In this document: in pieces, positions 24,425 to 32,640 of the stretch | Layout of the letters: each line of letters opens with the position of its first letter | How positions within the stretch are numbered: position 1 is the first letter of the stretch | Assembly: GCA_963837515.1 (NCBI GenBank) | Contig: CAWINT010000002.1 | Span: 1,302,001-1,366,000, forward strand | DNA from: RYN-230 sp963837515 | Lineage (GTDB): Bacteria > Actinomycetota > Actinomycetes > Streptosporangiales > Streptosporangiaceae | Direction of reading: 5' to 3' | Length of the DNA stretch: 64,000 nt | The notes under the pieces: model-generated | Told to the model about the DNA's origin: nothing | What the model saw: only the letters and a program-made list of their open reading frames with translations | Databases searched by the model: none | Made by a program: the position numbers and the translations under genes

Positions 24425-25249
24425 GTGACCGGCGCCGCCGGCGAGCCGGGCTACCGGCTCTACCAGGACCTGGCGCCCTGGTGGCCGCTGATCTCCCCGG
24501 CCGGCGAGTACGCGGCCGAGGCCGCCTACCTGCGGGACGTGCTGCGCACCGCGGGCATTGCGGTGCGCACCGTCCTGGATCTGGGCAGCGGTGGCGGGAA
24601 CATGGCCGCGCACCTGCGGCGGTCCTACCGGCTGACCCTGGTCGACCGCTCCGCGGAGATGCTGGCGGTGTCGCAGCGGCTCAACCCGGGGTGCGAGCAC
24701 CGCCAGGGTGACATGCGCACGGCCCGGCTGGGCCGGGAGTTCGACGCGGTGCTGGTGCACGACGCCGTCGACTACGTGACCAGCCAGGATGACCTGCGCG
24801 AGGTGATCAGGACGGCGTGGGTGCACTGCCGTCCGGGTGGGCTGGCGCTGTTCGTCCCCGACTACACGGCGGAGACCTTCCGCCCGGGCCGCGGCGGTGG
24901 GGGCAGCACCGGGCCGGACGGCCGCCACGGCAGCTTCCGCGAGTGGCGGTCCGACGCCGACCCGGCGGACGAGGTGATCGAGGTGCGGTACGAGTTCGTG
25001 CTGCGCGAAACCAGCGGGGCCACCCAGGTCGTGGTGGAGGCGCACCGCCTCGGCGCGTTCCGCCGGGACACCTGGCTCCGGCTGCTGCGGGCCGCCGGGT
25101 TCGAGCCGTCGGACGGCGGCGCCGGCCGGCGCCCCGGCGCGGACGCCGGGCAGCCGGCCAGCCTGTTCCTCGGCCGGCGCCCCGGCCCGGGCCCGGCAGG
25201 TCCCGGCCCGGCCGCACCGGGCGCCGGGCCGGCCGGTTCAGCCGGGTGA
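24425..25249 (+). CDS. Class I SAM-dependent methyltransferase
   Basis: 274 residues from GTG 24425. SAM-binding motif I VLDLGSGGGNMAAHLRRSY, acidic ribose contact LVDRSAEML, motif post-II QGDMRTARLGREFDAVLVHD. The N-terminus YRLYQDLAPWWPLISP is typical of a methyltransferase_25/11-type small-molecule enzyme. The C-terminal 40 residues are a Gly/Pro/Ala run and probably disordered. Substrate unknown. Its 3' end overlaps the convergent regulator gene by 12 bases. Confidence 0.82.
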   Translation: MTGAAGEPGYRLYQDLAPWWPLISPAGEYAAEAAYLRDVLRTAGIAVRTVLDLGSGGGNMAAHLRRSYRLTLVDRSAEMLAVSQRLNPGCEHRQGDMRTARLGREFDAVLVHDAVDYVTSQDDLREVIRTAWVHCRPGGLALFVPDYTAETFRPGRGGGGSTGPDGRHGSFREWRSDADPADEVIEVRYEFVLRETSGATQVVVEAHRLGAFRRDTWLRLLRAAGFEPSDGGAGRRPGADAGQPASLFLGRRPGPGPAGPGPAAPGAGPAGSAG

Positions 25250-26017
25250 GGCGGGCGCGTCGTAGCCGTGGTCGTAGGCGAAGCGGACGGCCTGGGCCCG
25301 GTCCCGTGCGCCCGTCTTGGCGAAGATCCGGTTCACGTGCGTCTTGACCGTGGCCTCGCTGACGAACAGGGCCCGGGCGATCTCGCGGTTCGACCGGCCG
25401 GCCGCGATCAACCGCAGCACCTCGGCCTCCCGCGGCGTGAGCACCCCGTCGCCCGGTTCTGCCCCCGGCGCGGGGGGCGCGGGGGCTGGAGTGGCCGCGC
25501 GGGCCGCGGCCGACAGCAGCCGCTGCTGGACGCCGGGATCGAGCACTGCCTGGCCGGCCGCGGCGGCCAGCACGGCGCGGCCGATCTCGGCGCGGGTGGC
25601 GTCCTTGGTCAGGTAGCCGAGCGCCCCGGCCTGCAGCGCGCCGATGATCGAATCGTCGTCGGCGTAGGTGGTGAGCACGACGACCCGGGTTCCCGGGTGG
25701 CTGGCGGTGATGCGGCGCGTCGCGGCGACGCCGTCGCAGCCCGGCATGTTCAGGTCCATGAGGACGACCTGGGGGTGCACGTCGGCGACCAGGGCCACGG
25801 CGGCGTCGCCGTCCGCGGCCTGGCCGGCCACCACGATGCCCGGCAGCGTGCCGAGCAGCAGCACGAGCCCCTCGCGCACCGCCGACTGGTCGTCCGCGAC
25901 GACCACGCTGACCGGCCCGGCCGGGTCCACGGGGCCGCCCGGGCCGCCCGGGCCGCCCGGGCCGCCCGGGCCGCCCGGGCCGCCCGGGCCGGCGGTCAGG
26001 CCGGGATCTGCAGGCAT
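25238..26017 (-). CDS. NarL/LuxR-type response regulator
   Basis: 259 residues from ATG 26017, which lies inside the kinase gene (22-base overlap). After a (Gly-Gly-Pro)n leader the receiver begins VSVVVADDQSAVREGL, with the phospho-acceptor Asp in VVLMDLNMPGCDG, Thr in VVVLTTYADD and Lys in GYLTKDATR. A Pro/Ala linker leads to the LuxR helix-turn-helix LTPREAEVLRLIAAGRSNRE and IARALFVSEATVKTHVNRI. Partner of the kinase at 25996. The Gly/Pro leader of about 30 residues is unusual; starts inside the leader or at GTG just before the receiver are also possible. Confidence 0.9.
   Translation of the reverse strand: MPADPGLTAGPGGPGGPGGPGGPGGPGGPVDPAGPVSVVVADDQSAVREGLVLLLGTLPGIVVAGQAADGDAAVALVADVHPQVVLMDLNMPGCDGVAATRRITASHPGTRVVVLTTYADDDSIIGALQAGALGYLTKDATRAEIGRAVLAAAAGQAVLDPGVQQRLLSAAARAATPAPAPPAPGAEPGDGVLTPREAEVLRLIAAGRSNREIARALFVSEATVKTHVNRIFAKTGARDRAQAVRFAYDHGYDAPASPG
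25931..25990. repeat. 9-bp tandem repeat coding the regulator's Gly/Pro leader
   Basis: GGGCCGCCC is repeated about six and a half times without a mismatch. On the coding (minus) strand it encodes Gly-Gly-Pro repeats in the first 30 codons of the response regulator. Pure G/C slippage tract; because units are nine bases long, copy changes keep the frame. Confidence 0.85.
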
Positions 26018-27183
26018 ACCCGCCACTCCCCGCCGGACGGCCCGGCCGTCAGCGTGCCTGCGCCCAGCGCGGCCCGTTCCCGCAGCCCGGTCAGCCCGTA
26101 TCCCGCGCCGGTCGCGGCGAGCGGGCCGCCCGCGCTGACCGGCAGCGGGTTGGCTACCCGCAGGGTGATGTCCGCCGCCGCGAACTCCAGGCTGAGCTGG
26201 ACCGGCTGGCCCGGCGCGTGCTTGCGCGCGTTGGTCAGCGCCTCCTGCGCGGTCCGGTAGGCGGCCAGGCTCACCTCGGCGCTGAGCGGCCGCGGCGGGC
26301 CGGTGACGCTGAACTCGACCGGCACGTCCCCGGCGGCGCGGTACTCCGCGGCCAGTTCCGCCAGCTGACCGGGCAGCGGGGCGGTGTCGTCGCGCAGCGC
26401 CAGGATGGCCTGACGCGCCTCGGTCAGGCCCTCCCGGGTGAGCACCGCGGCCCGGCTGACGCACTCGATGGCCTGGCCGAGTTCCGGGCTCCCCGCCGGG
26501 AGCTCACCCAGCAGCCCCTCGGCCGCCTGCAGGTTCACCGACACCGCGGCGAGCGAGTGAGCCAGCACGTCGTGGATCTCCCGGGCGATCCGGGCCCGCT
26601 CGGCCAGCGCCGCCGCCTGGGTCTCCGCCTCGCGGGCCCGGCGAGCCTCGGCCAGCATCCGCTCGGCCTGCTCGGCCCGCAGCAGGAAGGCGTGCCGGGT
26701 CAGGCCGAACGCCCACAGGCCGATGAAGGTGAGCGGGTAGCCGAGCAGGGTCTCCGGCACGGCCCCGGTCGCCAGCCCGGCGGCCAGGAAGGCGGCGACG
26801 GTCCCCGCGGTGATGGCCAGTGACGTCTCGGTCGGCAGCCGGGTACCCGCGGTGGCCGTGGCCACGCAGCCCACCGCCACGGCCGTGCTCAGCGGGGTGA
26901 GCCCGGCGAGCGCGCCGCCGGCCGCGCCCATCGCGGCCAGGGCGGCGATGGCCAGCGGCTCCCGCCGCCGGGCGAGCAGCCAGGTGAGGTAGCTGGCCAC
27001 CGACAGGCCCAGCGTGATGGCGACCGCGGTGCCCTGGGCGCCGTCGCCCAGGGGCGGGCGCGCCAGCGGCACCGTGACCAGCACCACGGCCATGACGAGG
27101 CCCTGGACCGCCAGCGGGAGCGAGGGGACGTCCAGGCGGCTGGGGCGGGCTGGGCCCGGGCCCGGAGTACGCGAGCGGAACAC
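25996..27183 (-). CDS. NarL-type sensor histidine kinase (HisKA_3)
   Basis: 395 residues from GTG 27183 (GAGGAC upstream). Four or five membrane helices in the first 165 residues with almost no extracytoplasmic loops, then a coiled helix rich in Ala/Glu/Arg, the H-box ERARIAREIHDVLAHSLAAV, and a HATPase with QEALTNARKHAPG (N-box) and GYGLTGLRERAAL (G-box). It resembles DesK-type kinases that sense membrane state or hydrophobic ligands. Translationally coupled to the regulator gene and divergent from the DUF1453 gene. Confidence 0.92.
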   Translation of the reverse strand: MFRSRTPGPGPARPSRLDVPSLPLAVQGLVMAVVLVTVPLARPPLGDGAQGTAVAITLGLSVASYLTWLLARRREPLAIAALAAMGAAGGALAGLTPLSTAVAVGCVATATAGTRLPTETSLAITAGTVAAFLAAGLATGAVPETLLGYPLTFIGLWAFGLTRHAFLLRAEQAERMLAEARRAREAETQAAALAERARIAREIHDVLAHSLAAVSVNLQAAEGLLGELPAGSPELGQAIECVSRAAVLTREGLTEARQAILALRDDTAPLPGQLAELAAEYRAAGDVPVEFSVTGPPRPLSAEVSLAAYRTAQEALTNARKHAPGQPVQLSLEFAAADITLRVANPLPVSAGGPLAATGAGYGLTGLRERAALGAGTLTAGPSGGEWRVCLQIPA

Positions 27184-27237
27184 GTCCTCAACGTAGCCGG
27201 ACGCGCGGCGCCGCGCGCCGGCGGCCGGGTTGGTCCT

Positions 27238-27261
27238 GGGTGGAGATGGCCGTCTCCACCC
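27238..27261. promoter_or_regulatory. Inverted repeat between kinase gene and DUF1453 gene
   Basis: GGGTGGAGA (27238-27246) and TCTCCACCC (27253-27261) are exact inverted copies six bases apart; another half-site GTCTCCACCC begins at 27265. It is located in the 210-bp divergent promoter region of the two-component system and its neighbouring membrane protein, so it is a good candidate for binding of the NarL-type regulator (autoregulation), though a hairpin in RNA is also possible. Confidence 0.55.
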
Positions 27262-27393
27262 ACCGTCTCCACCCGGCCGCGGTGGCCTGCACCCGGCCTC
27301 GACCCGGGATCAAGCCGCAGGCCGGCGCGCCGGGCCCGGCCCGCTGCCTAGCGTCGCAGACGTAACCGCACCGACCCTTCCCAAGGAGCCACC

Positions 27394-27924
27394 GTGGACG
27401 CCAGCGTCCTGATCCCCAACCTCGTCATCCTCGCCGTGGTGCTGCTGTCCGACCTCGGCCGGCGCAGGATCACCCCGCTGCGGCTGATCCGCCCGTTCAT
27501 CGCCGCGGCCGTCATTGTCCCGTTCTACTTCAAGGGCGCCGCGACGTCCGGCCACGGCCTGCTGCTGGAGGCCGCGGCGGTCGCGGCGGGCCTGGCCCTG
27601 GGCGTGCTGGCCACGGCGCTCATGCGGGTCGGCCGCGATGGCCCGGCCGGCCGCGTCACCTCGTGGGCCGGGCTGCCGTACGCGCTGCTGTGGATCGCGG
27701 TGGTCGGCGGCCGCATCTACTTCAGCTACGGCGCGCAGCACGTGTTCGGCGCGCACCTCGGTCACTGGATGGTGGCCAACCAGGTCAGCGTGGCCGCGCT
27801 CACCGATGGCCTGATCTTCCTGTCCGTGGCGATGCTGCTGGGGCGCACCGGCGCGCTGGCCGCCCGGGCCCGCCGTGTGCCCGCCGCCCAGCCCGCGGCG
27901 CCCGTCCCGGCGGTGCAGCGCTAA
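27394..27924 (+). CDS. DUF1453 membrane protein
   Basis: 176 residues from GTG 27394 with AAGGAG seven bases upstream. Five hydrophobic helices, with RRRITPLRLIRPFIAAAVIV after the first helix and GRIYFSYGAQHVFG in the fourth region, matching DUF1453 (CcdC-like) proteins. Such genes are often placed beside DesK/NarL-type two-component systems in actinomycetes, as here; function unknown, possibly the target or a sensor partner of that system. Confidence 0.78.
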   Translation: MDASVLIPNLVILAVVLLSDLGRRRITPLRLIRPFIAAAVIVPFYFKGAATSGHGLLLEAAAVAAGLALGVLATALMRVGRDGPAGRVTSWAGLPYALLWIAVVGGRIYFSYGAQHVFGAHLGHWMVANQVSVAALTDGLIFLSVAMLLGRTGALAARARRVPAAQPAAPVPAVQR

Positions 27925-28823
27925 GGCGCTGGATGATCCGCCACGAACCGCGCGATCACCGCGCCCAACCGTTCCCCGGCGTCCTCCTGGAGGAAGTGCC
28001 CGGCGCCCGACAGCACCGGGTGCTCGATCCCGGCCGCGCCGGGGACGGCCCGGCGCAGCACCGGGCTCATCGCCCCGGTGATCGGGTCGCGGTCGCTGAA
28101 CGCCACCAGGAACGGCTTGTCCCAGGCGGTCAGCTCGCGCCAGGCGGCCCGGTTGGCCTCGCTGGCCGGGTCGTCCGGGGTGGTGGGCACCAGGCCGGGC
28201 ATGGCCCGCGGCCCGGCCTGGTAGGACTCGTCGGGGAACGGGGCGTCGTAGGCCGCCAGCACCGCGGGCGGCAGCGCGGTCTGGCAGCCGGACTGCACCA
28301 GCCGGGACACGCTCAGCGTGGGCGCGGTCCGGACCACCTCCCGGAACCGCAGCCAGACGTCCGGCATCGGCTGGTCCCCGGTGGGCAGCCCGGTGTTGGC
28401 CGCCACCACCCGGGCGAACCGGCCCGGGTGCTCGGCTACCAGCCGCAGCCCGATCAGCCCGCCCCAGTCCTGGCCGACCAGGGTGACGCCACGCAGGTCC
28501 AGCTGGTCGAACGCGAGCGCCCGGATCCACTCCACGTGGCGGGCGTAGCTGTGGTCGCCGATCTCGGCGGGCTTGTCCGACCGGCCGAATCCGGCCAGGT
28601 CCGGCGCGATCGCCCGCAGCCCGGCCGCCGCCAGCACCGGGAGCATCTTCCGGTACAGGAATGACCAGCTCGGTTCCCCGTGCAGCAGCAGCACCGGCTC
28701 CCCGTCCAGCGGCCCGGCCGCCACGTAGGCCAGCCGCAGGCCGCCGACGTCCGCGTACCGGGCCGGGTAGCCGAAGCCGGGCAGATCGGCGAACCGTTCC
28801 TCAGGGGTGCGCAGCGCTCGCAT
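27921..28823 (-). CDS. Haloalkane dehalogenase-like alpha/beta hydrolase
   Basis: 300 residues. The oxyanion motif HGEPSWSFLYRKML and the nucleophile elbow VGQDWGGLIGLRL (Asp nucleophile, not Ser) are diagnostic of haloalkane dehalogenases; GAGHFLQEDAGE supplies the catalytic His, and the acid is likely in SDRDPIT. The enzymes hydrolyse carbon-halogen bonds; natural substrates are mostly unknown. The gene is convergent with the DUF1453 gene with a 4-base overlap. Confidence 0.9.
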   Translation of the reverse strand: MRALRTPEERFADLPGFGYPARYADVGGLRLAYVAAGPLDGEPVLLLHGEPSWSFLYRKMLPVLAAAGLRAIAPDLAGFGRSDKPAEIGDHSYARHVEWIRALAFDQLDLRGVTLVGQDWGGLIGLRLVAEHPGRFARVVAANTGLPTGDQPMPDVWLRFREVVRTAPTLSVSRLVQSGCQTALPPAVLAAYDAPFPDESYQAGPRAMPGLVPTTPDDPASEANRAAWRELTAWDKPFLVAFSDRDPITGAMSPVLRRAVPGAAGIEHPVLSGAGHFLQEDAGERLGAVIARFVADHPAP

Positions 28824-28895
28824 GCGCTCATGCTGTCACGCCCACGACCACGCCCACGACCACGACCGCTGGCGAGGCAGCGCGGCGCCAGTTGG

Positions 28896-29516
28896 TCAGC
28901 CGCCGGGCTTGGCCGCGGTGCCTTCGTAGCTGTAGCCGAGGGCACGCGGCCAGCTCAGGTAGTACGTGTCCACCCGGCCGGGGTGCAGCCCGGCCGCGGT
29001 GATCAGCTCCAGGACCGGCCGGTCCAGGCGGCAGCCGCCCGCCAGGGCGCGGTGCAGCGGGGTGAGCCGGTGCTGCGCCCGGGCCACCCGCGGATCCGGG
29101 GCCAGGCCGTGCTCGGCGAAGTGCAGCGTGCCACCGGGGCGGAGCACCCGGCGCACCTCGGCCAGCACCTGCCCCGGATCCGGGACCGTGCACAAGGTCC
29201 AGGTGCAGAGCACGTGGTCCACGGTGGCGTCCGCGGCGGGCAGCGCGCTGGCGTCCAGGCCGGCGAACTCCACCGGCACCGCGCTGCGCTCGATCCGCCC
29301 GGCCGCCAGGCGGCGGCCCACGGCCGCCGGGTCCACCGCCCGCACGCGGCGGACCGCGGCCGGGTAGTACGGCACGTTCAGCCCCGAGCCGAACCCGATC
29401 TCCAGCACCTCGCCGTCGAGCCCGGCCGCGACCCGAGCCCGTACCCGGCCCAGGACCGGGCCGCGCATCGTGAGGTCGAGCGCCCGGGGCAGCATCTCAT
29501 CGCCGTACCAGCCCAC
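28896..29516 (-). CDS. Class I SAM-dependent methyltransferase (UbiE-like)
   Basis: 206 residues from GTG 29516. Motif I VLEIGFGSGLNVPYYPAAV, acidic AVDPAAVG, motif II DHVLCTWTLCTVPDPGQVL, motif III LRPGGTLHFAEHG; the end SWPRALGYSYEGTAAKPGG resembles actinobacterial METTL7-like methyltransferases. Substrate unknown, possibly a lipid or thiol. It is divergent from the PhzF gene, with only 30 bases between starts. Confidence 0.85.
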   Translation of the reverse strand: MGWYGDEMLPRALDLTMRGPVLGRVRARVAAGLDGEVLEIGFGSGLNVPYYPAAVRRVRAVDPAAVGRRLAAGRIERSAVPVEFAGLDASALPAADATVDHVLCTWTLCTVPDPGQVLAEVRRVLRPGGTLHFAEHGLAPDPRVARAQHRLTPLHRALAGGCRLDRPVLELITAAGLHPGRVDTYYLSWPRALGYSYEGTAAKPGG

Positions 29517-29546
29517 TGGACCAGTTTGCCAGGGCGCCCAGTGGTG

Positions 29547-30515
29547 ATGATGAAACACGTGACCACCGGCCGGCTGCTGCACGTGGACGCGTTCGCCACC
29601 GCTCCTTTCGCCGGGAACCCAGCCGCCGTGCTGGTGCTCGACCAGGAGCCGGATGAGGAGTTCGGCCCCCGGGCCGGGGCCGAGCTGAACCAGCCGGCCA
29701 CCGCCATCGTGTGGCCCGCCGGGGCGCCCGGGCGGTTCCGGCTGCGCTGGTTCACCGCGACCGCCGAGCTGGCGCTGTGCGGGCATGGCACGCTCGCGGC
29801 GGCCCGGGTGCTGCTGGACGGCGGGGCGGGCGTGGACGGCCGGATCTGCTTCGACACCGCGTCCGGCCCGCTGGAGGCGCGGACGGCGGGGGAGTGGGTG
29901 GAACTGCGGTTGCCCCGGCTGCCGCTGGAGCCGCTGCTCGACGCGGCGGCCGCCGACGCGTCCCCGGCCGATGCCGCGGACGGTGAGGCGGTGCTCGGCG
30001 AGGCCGTCCGGGGCCTGCTGGACGTGCCGGTGACCGAGATGCTGCGAAACGACCTGGACGTGATGGCGGTACTCCGCTCGGCCGGCGACGTGCGGCGGGC
30101 CCGGCCGGACCTGGTCGCGCTGGGCCGGCTGCCGGTGCGCGGGCTTATCATCACCGCGGCCGGCGACGAGGGTCCCCCGCCTGGCCCGGGCCCGGACGGC
30201 CAGAGACCCGATGGGCAAGGGCCGGACGCCCACGGGCGCGACCGGGGACCGTCGCGGAGCGACTTCGTGTCCCGCTTCTTCAGCCCGGCCACCGGCGTCG
30301 GCGAGGACGCGGTGACCGGTTCCGCGCACTGCGCCCTCGGGCCGTACTGGATCGCCCGGCTGGGCCTCCAGCCGCTGCTGGGCCGGCAGCTGTCCGCCCG
30401 CGGCGGACTGCTCCAGGTGGCCGAGGACGGCGACCGCGTGGTGCTGTCCGGGCCGGCCCTGGTGCTGTCCGAGGGCACCTGGCGGCTTCCGGCGGCCAGG
30501 AAGGAATCTCGATGA
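29547..30515 (+). CDS. PhzF-family isomerase homologue without the usual catalytic Glu
   Basis: 322 residues. LLHVDAFATAPFAGNPAAVL at the N-terminus, FTATAELALCGHGTLAAARV and EDAVTGSAHCALGPYW are the conserved PhzF blocks that shape the pocket. The motif that normally reads NLSETAF, whose Glu is the general acid/base, is NQPATAI here, so that Glu is Ala. A hydrophilic Gly/Pro/Asp insert at about 210-235 is also unusual. An altered or lost activity is likely; family members include isomerases and epimerases of unknown substrate. The ATG at 29547 lacks a clear ribosome site. The stop overlaps the VOC gene by four bases. Confidence 0.82.
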   Translation: MMKHVTTGRLLHVDAFATAPFAGNPAAVLVLDQEPDEEFGPRAGAELNQPATAIVWPAGAPGRFRLRWFTATAELALCGHGTLAAARVLLDGGAGVDGRICFDTASGPLEARTAGEWVELRLPRLPLEPLLDAAAADASPADAADGEAVLGEAVRGLLDVPVTEMLRNDLDVMAVLRSAGDVRRARPDLVALGRLPVRGLIITAAGDEGPPPGPGPDGQRPDGQGPDAHGRDRGPSRSDFVSRFFSPATGVGEDAVTGSAHCALGPYWIARLGLQPLLGRQLSARGGLLQVAEDGDRVVLSGPALVLSEGTWRLPAARKESR

Positions 30516-30919
30516 CGAGTGTCAGCGTGCGGTACATCGTCAACGACGTCGACGCGGCGATCACCTTCTACCTGGACAACCTGGGCTTCACCGAGGTGAT
30601 GCACCCCGCCCCGGCCTTCGCCATGCTGGCCCGGGGCGACCTGCGGCTGGTGCTCAGCGCGCCGGGCGGGGGACCGGGCGGCGGCCAGGCCATGCCCGAC
30701 GGCAGCGTCCCGCAGCCCGGCGGATGGAACCGGTTCGCGATCGAGGTGCCCGACCTGGCCGCGACGGTCAGCGAGCTGCGGGCCCGGGGCGTGCGGTTCC
30801 GCAACGAGATCGTCACCGGCGTGGGCGGCAGGCAGATCCTGGCCGAGGATCCCTCGGGCAACCCGGTGGAGCTGTTCGAGCCGGTGCTGCCCGAGGCCCG
30901 GCTGTCCGGGCCGTCCTGA
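30512..30919 (+). CDS. VOC/glyoxalase-family protein
   Basis: 135 residues. One full VOC domain of two beta-alpha-beta-beta-beta units: VSVRYIVNDVDAAITFYLDN and WNRFAIEVPDLAATVSELRA, closing ILAEDPSGNPVELFEPV with the metal-binding Glu. The first unit lacks an obvious His metal ligand (RYIV), so a binding role (for example drug or lipid) is as likely as catalysis. ATGA overlap with PhzF indicates one transcript. Confidence 0.85.
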   Translation: MTSVSVRYIVNDVDAAITFYLDNLGFTEVMHPAPAFAMLARGDLRLVLSAPGGGPGGGQAMPDGSVPQPGGWNRFAIEVPDLAATVSELRARGVRFRNEIVTGVGGRQILAEDPSGNPVELFEPVLPEARLSGPS

Positions 30920-30945
30920 TCCGCCCGGCCAGGCGGGGAAGTGCG

Positions 30946-31365
30946 ATGCAGGGACACCAGGCATACGAGGCCCGGCCGATCGGGTGGGTGGAATCCCCGC
31001 TCACCGACCCAGCGCAGGCCCCACGGCAGGGGGACGAGGGCGCGCCGGCGGCGTGGCTGGTCATCGAGCCAGAGCTGGCCGAGGGCATCCGCGACCTGCG
31101 CGTCGGCGCGCACATCATCGTGCTCACCTGGTTTGACCGCGCCCGCCGCGACGAGCTGAGCACCGTCCCCGGAGACGACCCAGGCAGCCGGCCGCTGGGC
31201 GTGTTCAGCACCCGGTCCCCGCGCCGGCCCAACCCGATCGGGCTGCACCGGGTCAACATCCTCGCCGTCGATGGCCTGCGGATCCTGGTCAGCAACCTCG
31301 AAGCGGTCAACCGCACCCCGATCCTCGACATCAAGCCCGTCCTCGACCCAGCCACGGAGCGGTGA
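30946..31365 (+). CDS. TrmO/YaeB-family (TsaA) SAM-binding protein
   Basis: 139 residues from ATG 30946. ARPIGWVESPLTDPAQAPRQ at the start, HIIVLTWFDRARRDEL in the middle and GVFSTRSPRRPNPIGLHRVN are the TsaA/TrmO beta-barrel hallmarks. In E. coli TrmO methylates t6A37 of tRNA-Thr; this stand-alone short version, frequent in actinomycetes, probably has another substrate. Start follows the VOC gene by 26 bases, so likely same operon. Confidence 0.87.
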   Translation: MQGHQAYEARPIGWVESPLTDPAQAPRQGDEGAPAAWLVIEPELAEGIRDLRVGAHIIVLTWFDRARRDELSTVPGDDPGSRPLGVFSTRSPRRPNPIGLHRVNILAVDGLRILVSNLEAVNRTPILDIKPVLDPATER

Positions 31366-31386
31366 CGACTCCCTGGAGAGCAGATC

Positions 31387-31860
31387 ATGAACATCGGCAC
31401 CGTCCCGCGCGCCGTGGCCAGGCTGGGGTACCTGGCCGTACGGCTGCCCCTCGCCGTCCTGGACGACCACGTCGTGGCCCGTTGCTTTGACGAGCAGGCT
31501 CCGTTCCGCGCCGGTTTCCGGCGCCTGGTCGGCTCGCTGGACGGCATCGCCGCGCGGCTCGCCGAGCCTGGCGCCCCCGGCATTCCCGGCCCCCCCGTCG
31601 ATGTCCTCTTCACGCTGCCCGCGGACGTCCAGGCCAGCAGCGTGGCGTTGTGCGGAGAGTTCAACGGGTGGTCGGCCGACGGCATCCCGCTGGCCCGCGG
31701 GGCGGACGGCGGCTGGCGGGCGCTGGTGGCCCTGCAGCCGGGCCGCAGCTACCGCTACCGGTACCTGCTCGACGGCGAACGCTGGGAGAACGCCTGGCAG
31801 GCCGACCGCTACGTGCCCAACCCGTACGGCAGCACCGACTCGGTCGTCGTGGTCGAGTAA
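31387..31860 (+). CDS. Isoamylase early-set (CBM48/AMPK-like) protein
   Basis: 157 residues with GAGAGCAG before the ATG. A helical N-terminal half of about 60 residues leads to an early-set beta-sandwich: VLFTLPADVQASSVALCGEF, NGWSADGIPLAR, GGWRALVALQPGRSYRYRYL and WENAWQADRYVPNPYG. These match glycogen-binding CBM48 domains of isoamylases and AMPK beta. It is a stand-alone binding module; carbohydrate target unproven. Confidence 0.85.
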   Translation: MNIGTVPRAVARLGYLAVRLPLAVLDDHVVARCFDEQAPFRAGFRRLVGSLDGIAARLAEPGAPGIPGPPVDVLFTLPADVQASSVALCGEFNGWSADGIPLARGADGGWRALVALQPGRSYRYRYLLDGERWENAWQADRYVPNPYGSTDSVVVVE

Positions 31861-31876
31861 CCCGGCGCCGGGCCGT

Positions 31877-32237
31877 TCAGCCGAGCCCGGCCGCCGCCAG
31901 TTCGGGCTGCTCGGGACCGTGCGGGATGTCGATGCGGCCTTGGTCGCCGAATAGGCACCGACCCCGGGCGTCGCCATCCGGGTGCGGCCCGAGCTGACGT
32001 TGACGATCCGGCCCGCTCCCTGCTCCCGCATGGCGGGCAGCACGGCCTGGGTCAGCACCACCACGCTGACCACGTTCAGGTCCAGCACCCGGGTGAACTC
32101 GTCCGGGTCGCGGCGGTCCAGCGGGACGTGCAGGCTCACCCCGGCGTTGTTCACCAGCCCATCGATCCGGCCGCGCCGATCCCGGAGGAGGCGTCGGCGA
32201 CGATCACGATCCGGCCGGTGAGATCCACGAGATCCAT
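31877..32237 (-). pseudogene. Short-chain dehydrogenase remnant with internal deletions
   Basis: From ATG 32237 the minus strand encodes the SDR start LTGRIVIVADASSGIGAA (glycine motif) and then, in another frame and without the ~60 residues normally between, GRIDGLVNNAGVSLHVPLDR with VVVLTQAVLPAMREQGAGRI, VNVSS and the active-site YSATKAA. After that the frame breaks again; ELAAAGLG, the continuation, is in a third frame up to a stop at 31877. So at least two deletions or shifts have destroyed the gene. The flanking genes are intact. Confidence 0.85.
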
Positions 32238-32363
32238 CCGCCCATTCTGCCGCCGGCTCCCGGTGGTGGCGGCGGTCCGGACCTCCGTGCCGGTGGCGCC
32301 GCGTCCTCCCCGGCCTGGAGCAGGAACTGCGGAGACGAGCGCGGCAGGCTGGTCTCGGCCGAC

Positions 32364-32585
32364 GTGCGCTGGACCGCGGAAGAGGCGCCCGGGCTGGATT
32401 ACCCGGATGGGTACCGCGCCGCGGTGCGCGATGTGCAGGCGCTGCTGTCGGCCCGCTATGCAGCCGCGGCCATCTGGTTCGGGCCCGTCACGATGCACTG
32501 GTGCGCCCTGGCCCACGACCCGCGGGGTGGCCCGCGCCCGCGCCCGGCGGTGGCACGGCCGCTGGCCGCCGCCATGGCGGGCTGA
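32364..32585 (+). CDS. Possible small hypothetical protein or gene remnant
   Basis: 73 codons from GTG 32364. VRWTAEEAPGLDYPDGYRAA and VRDVQALLSARYAAAAIWFG look like real protein, but there is no ribosome site, the frame is open upstream to about 32280 with protein-like sequence, and the last 20 residues are low-complexity. It may be the end of a gene truncated together with the neighbouring SDR remnant. The rest of 32238-32640 holds nothing else I can support. Confidence 0.3.
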   Translation: MRWTAEEAPGLDYPDGYRAAVRDVQALLSARYAAAAIWFGPVTMHWCALAHDPRGGPRPRPAVARPLAAAMAG

Positions 32586-32640
32586 CGGAACCCCCGGGCG
32601 GCCCGGAGACCAGGGGGTGATCGCCGGTCGGTGGCCGGGG

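Noticed and set aside
28838..28868. Short tandem repeat CACGCCCACGAC
   Set aside because: Two and a half copies only, between two genes; nothing suggests function or a CRISPR.
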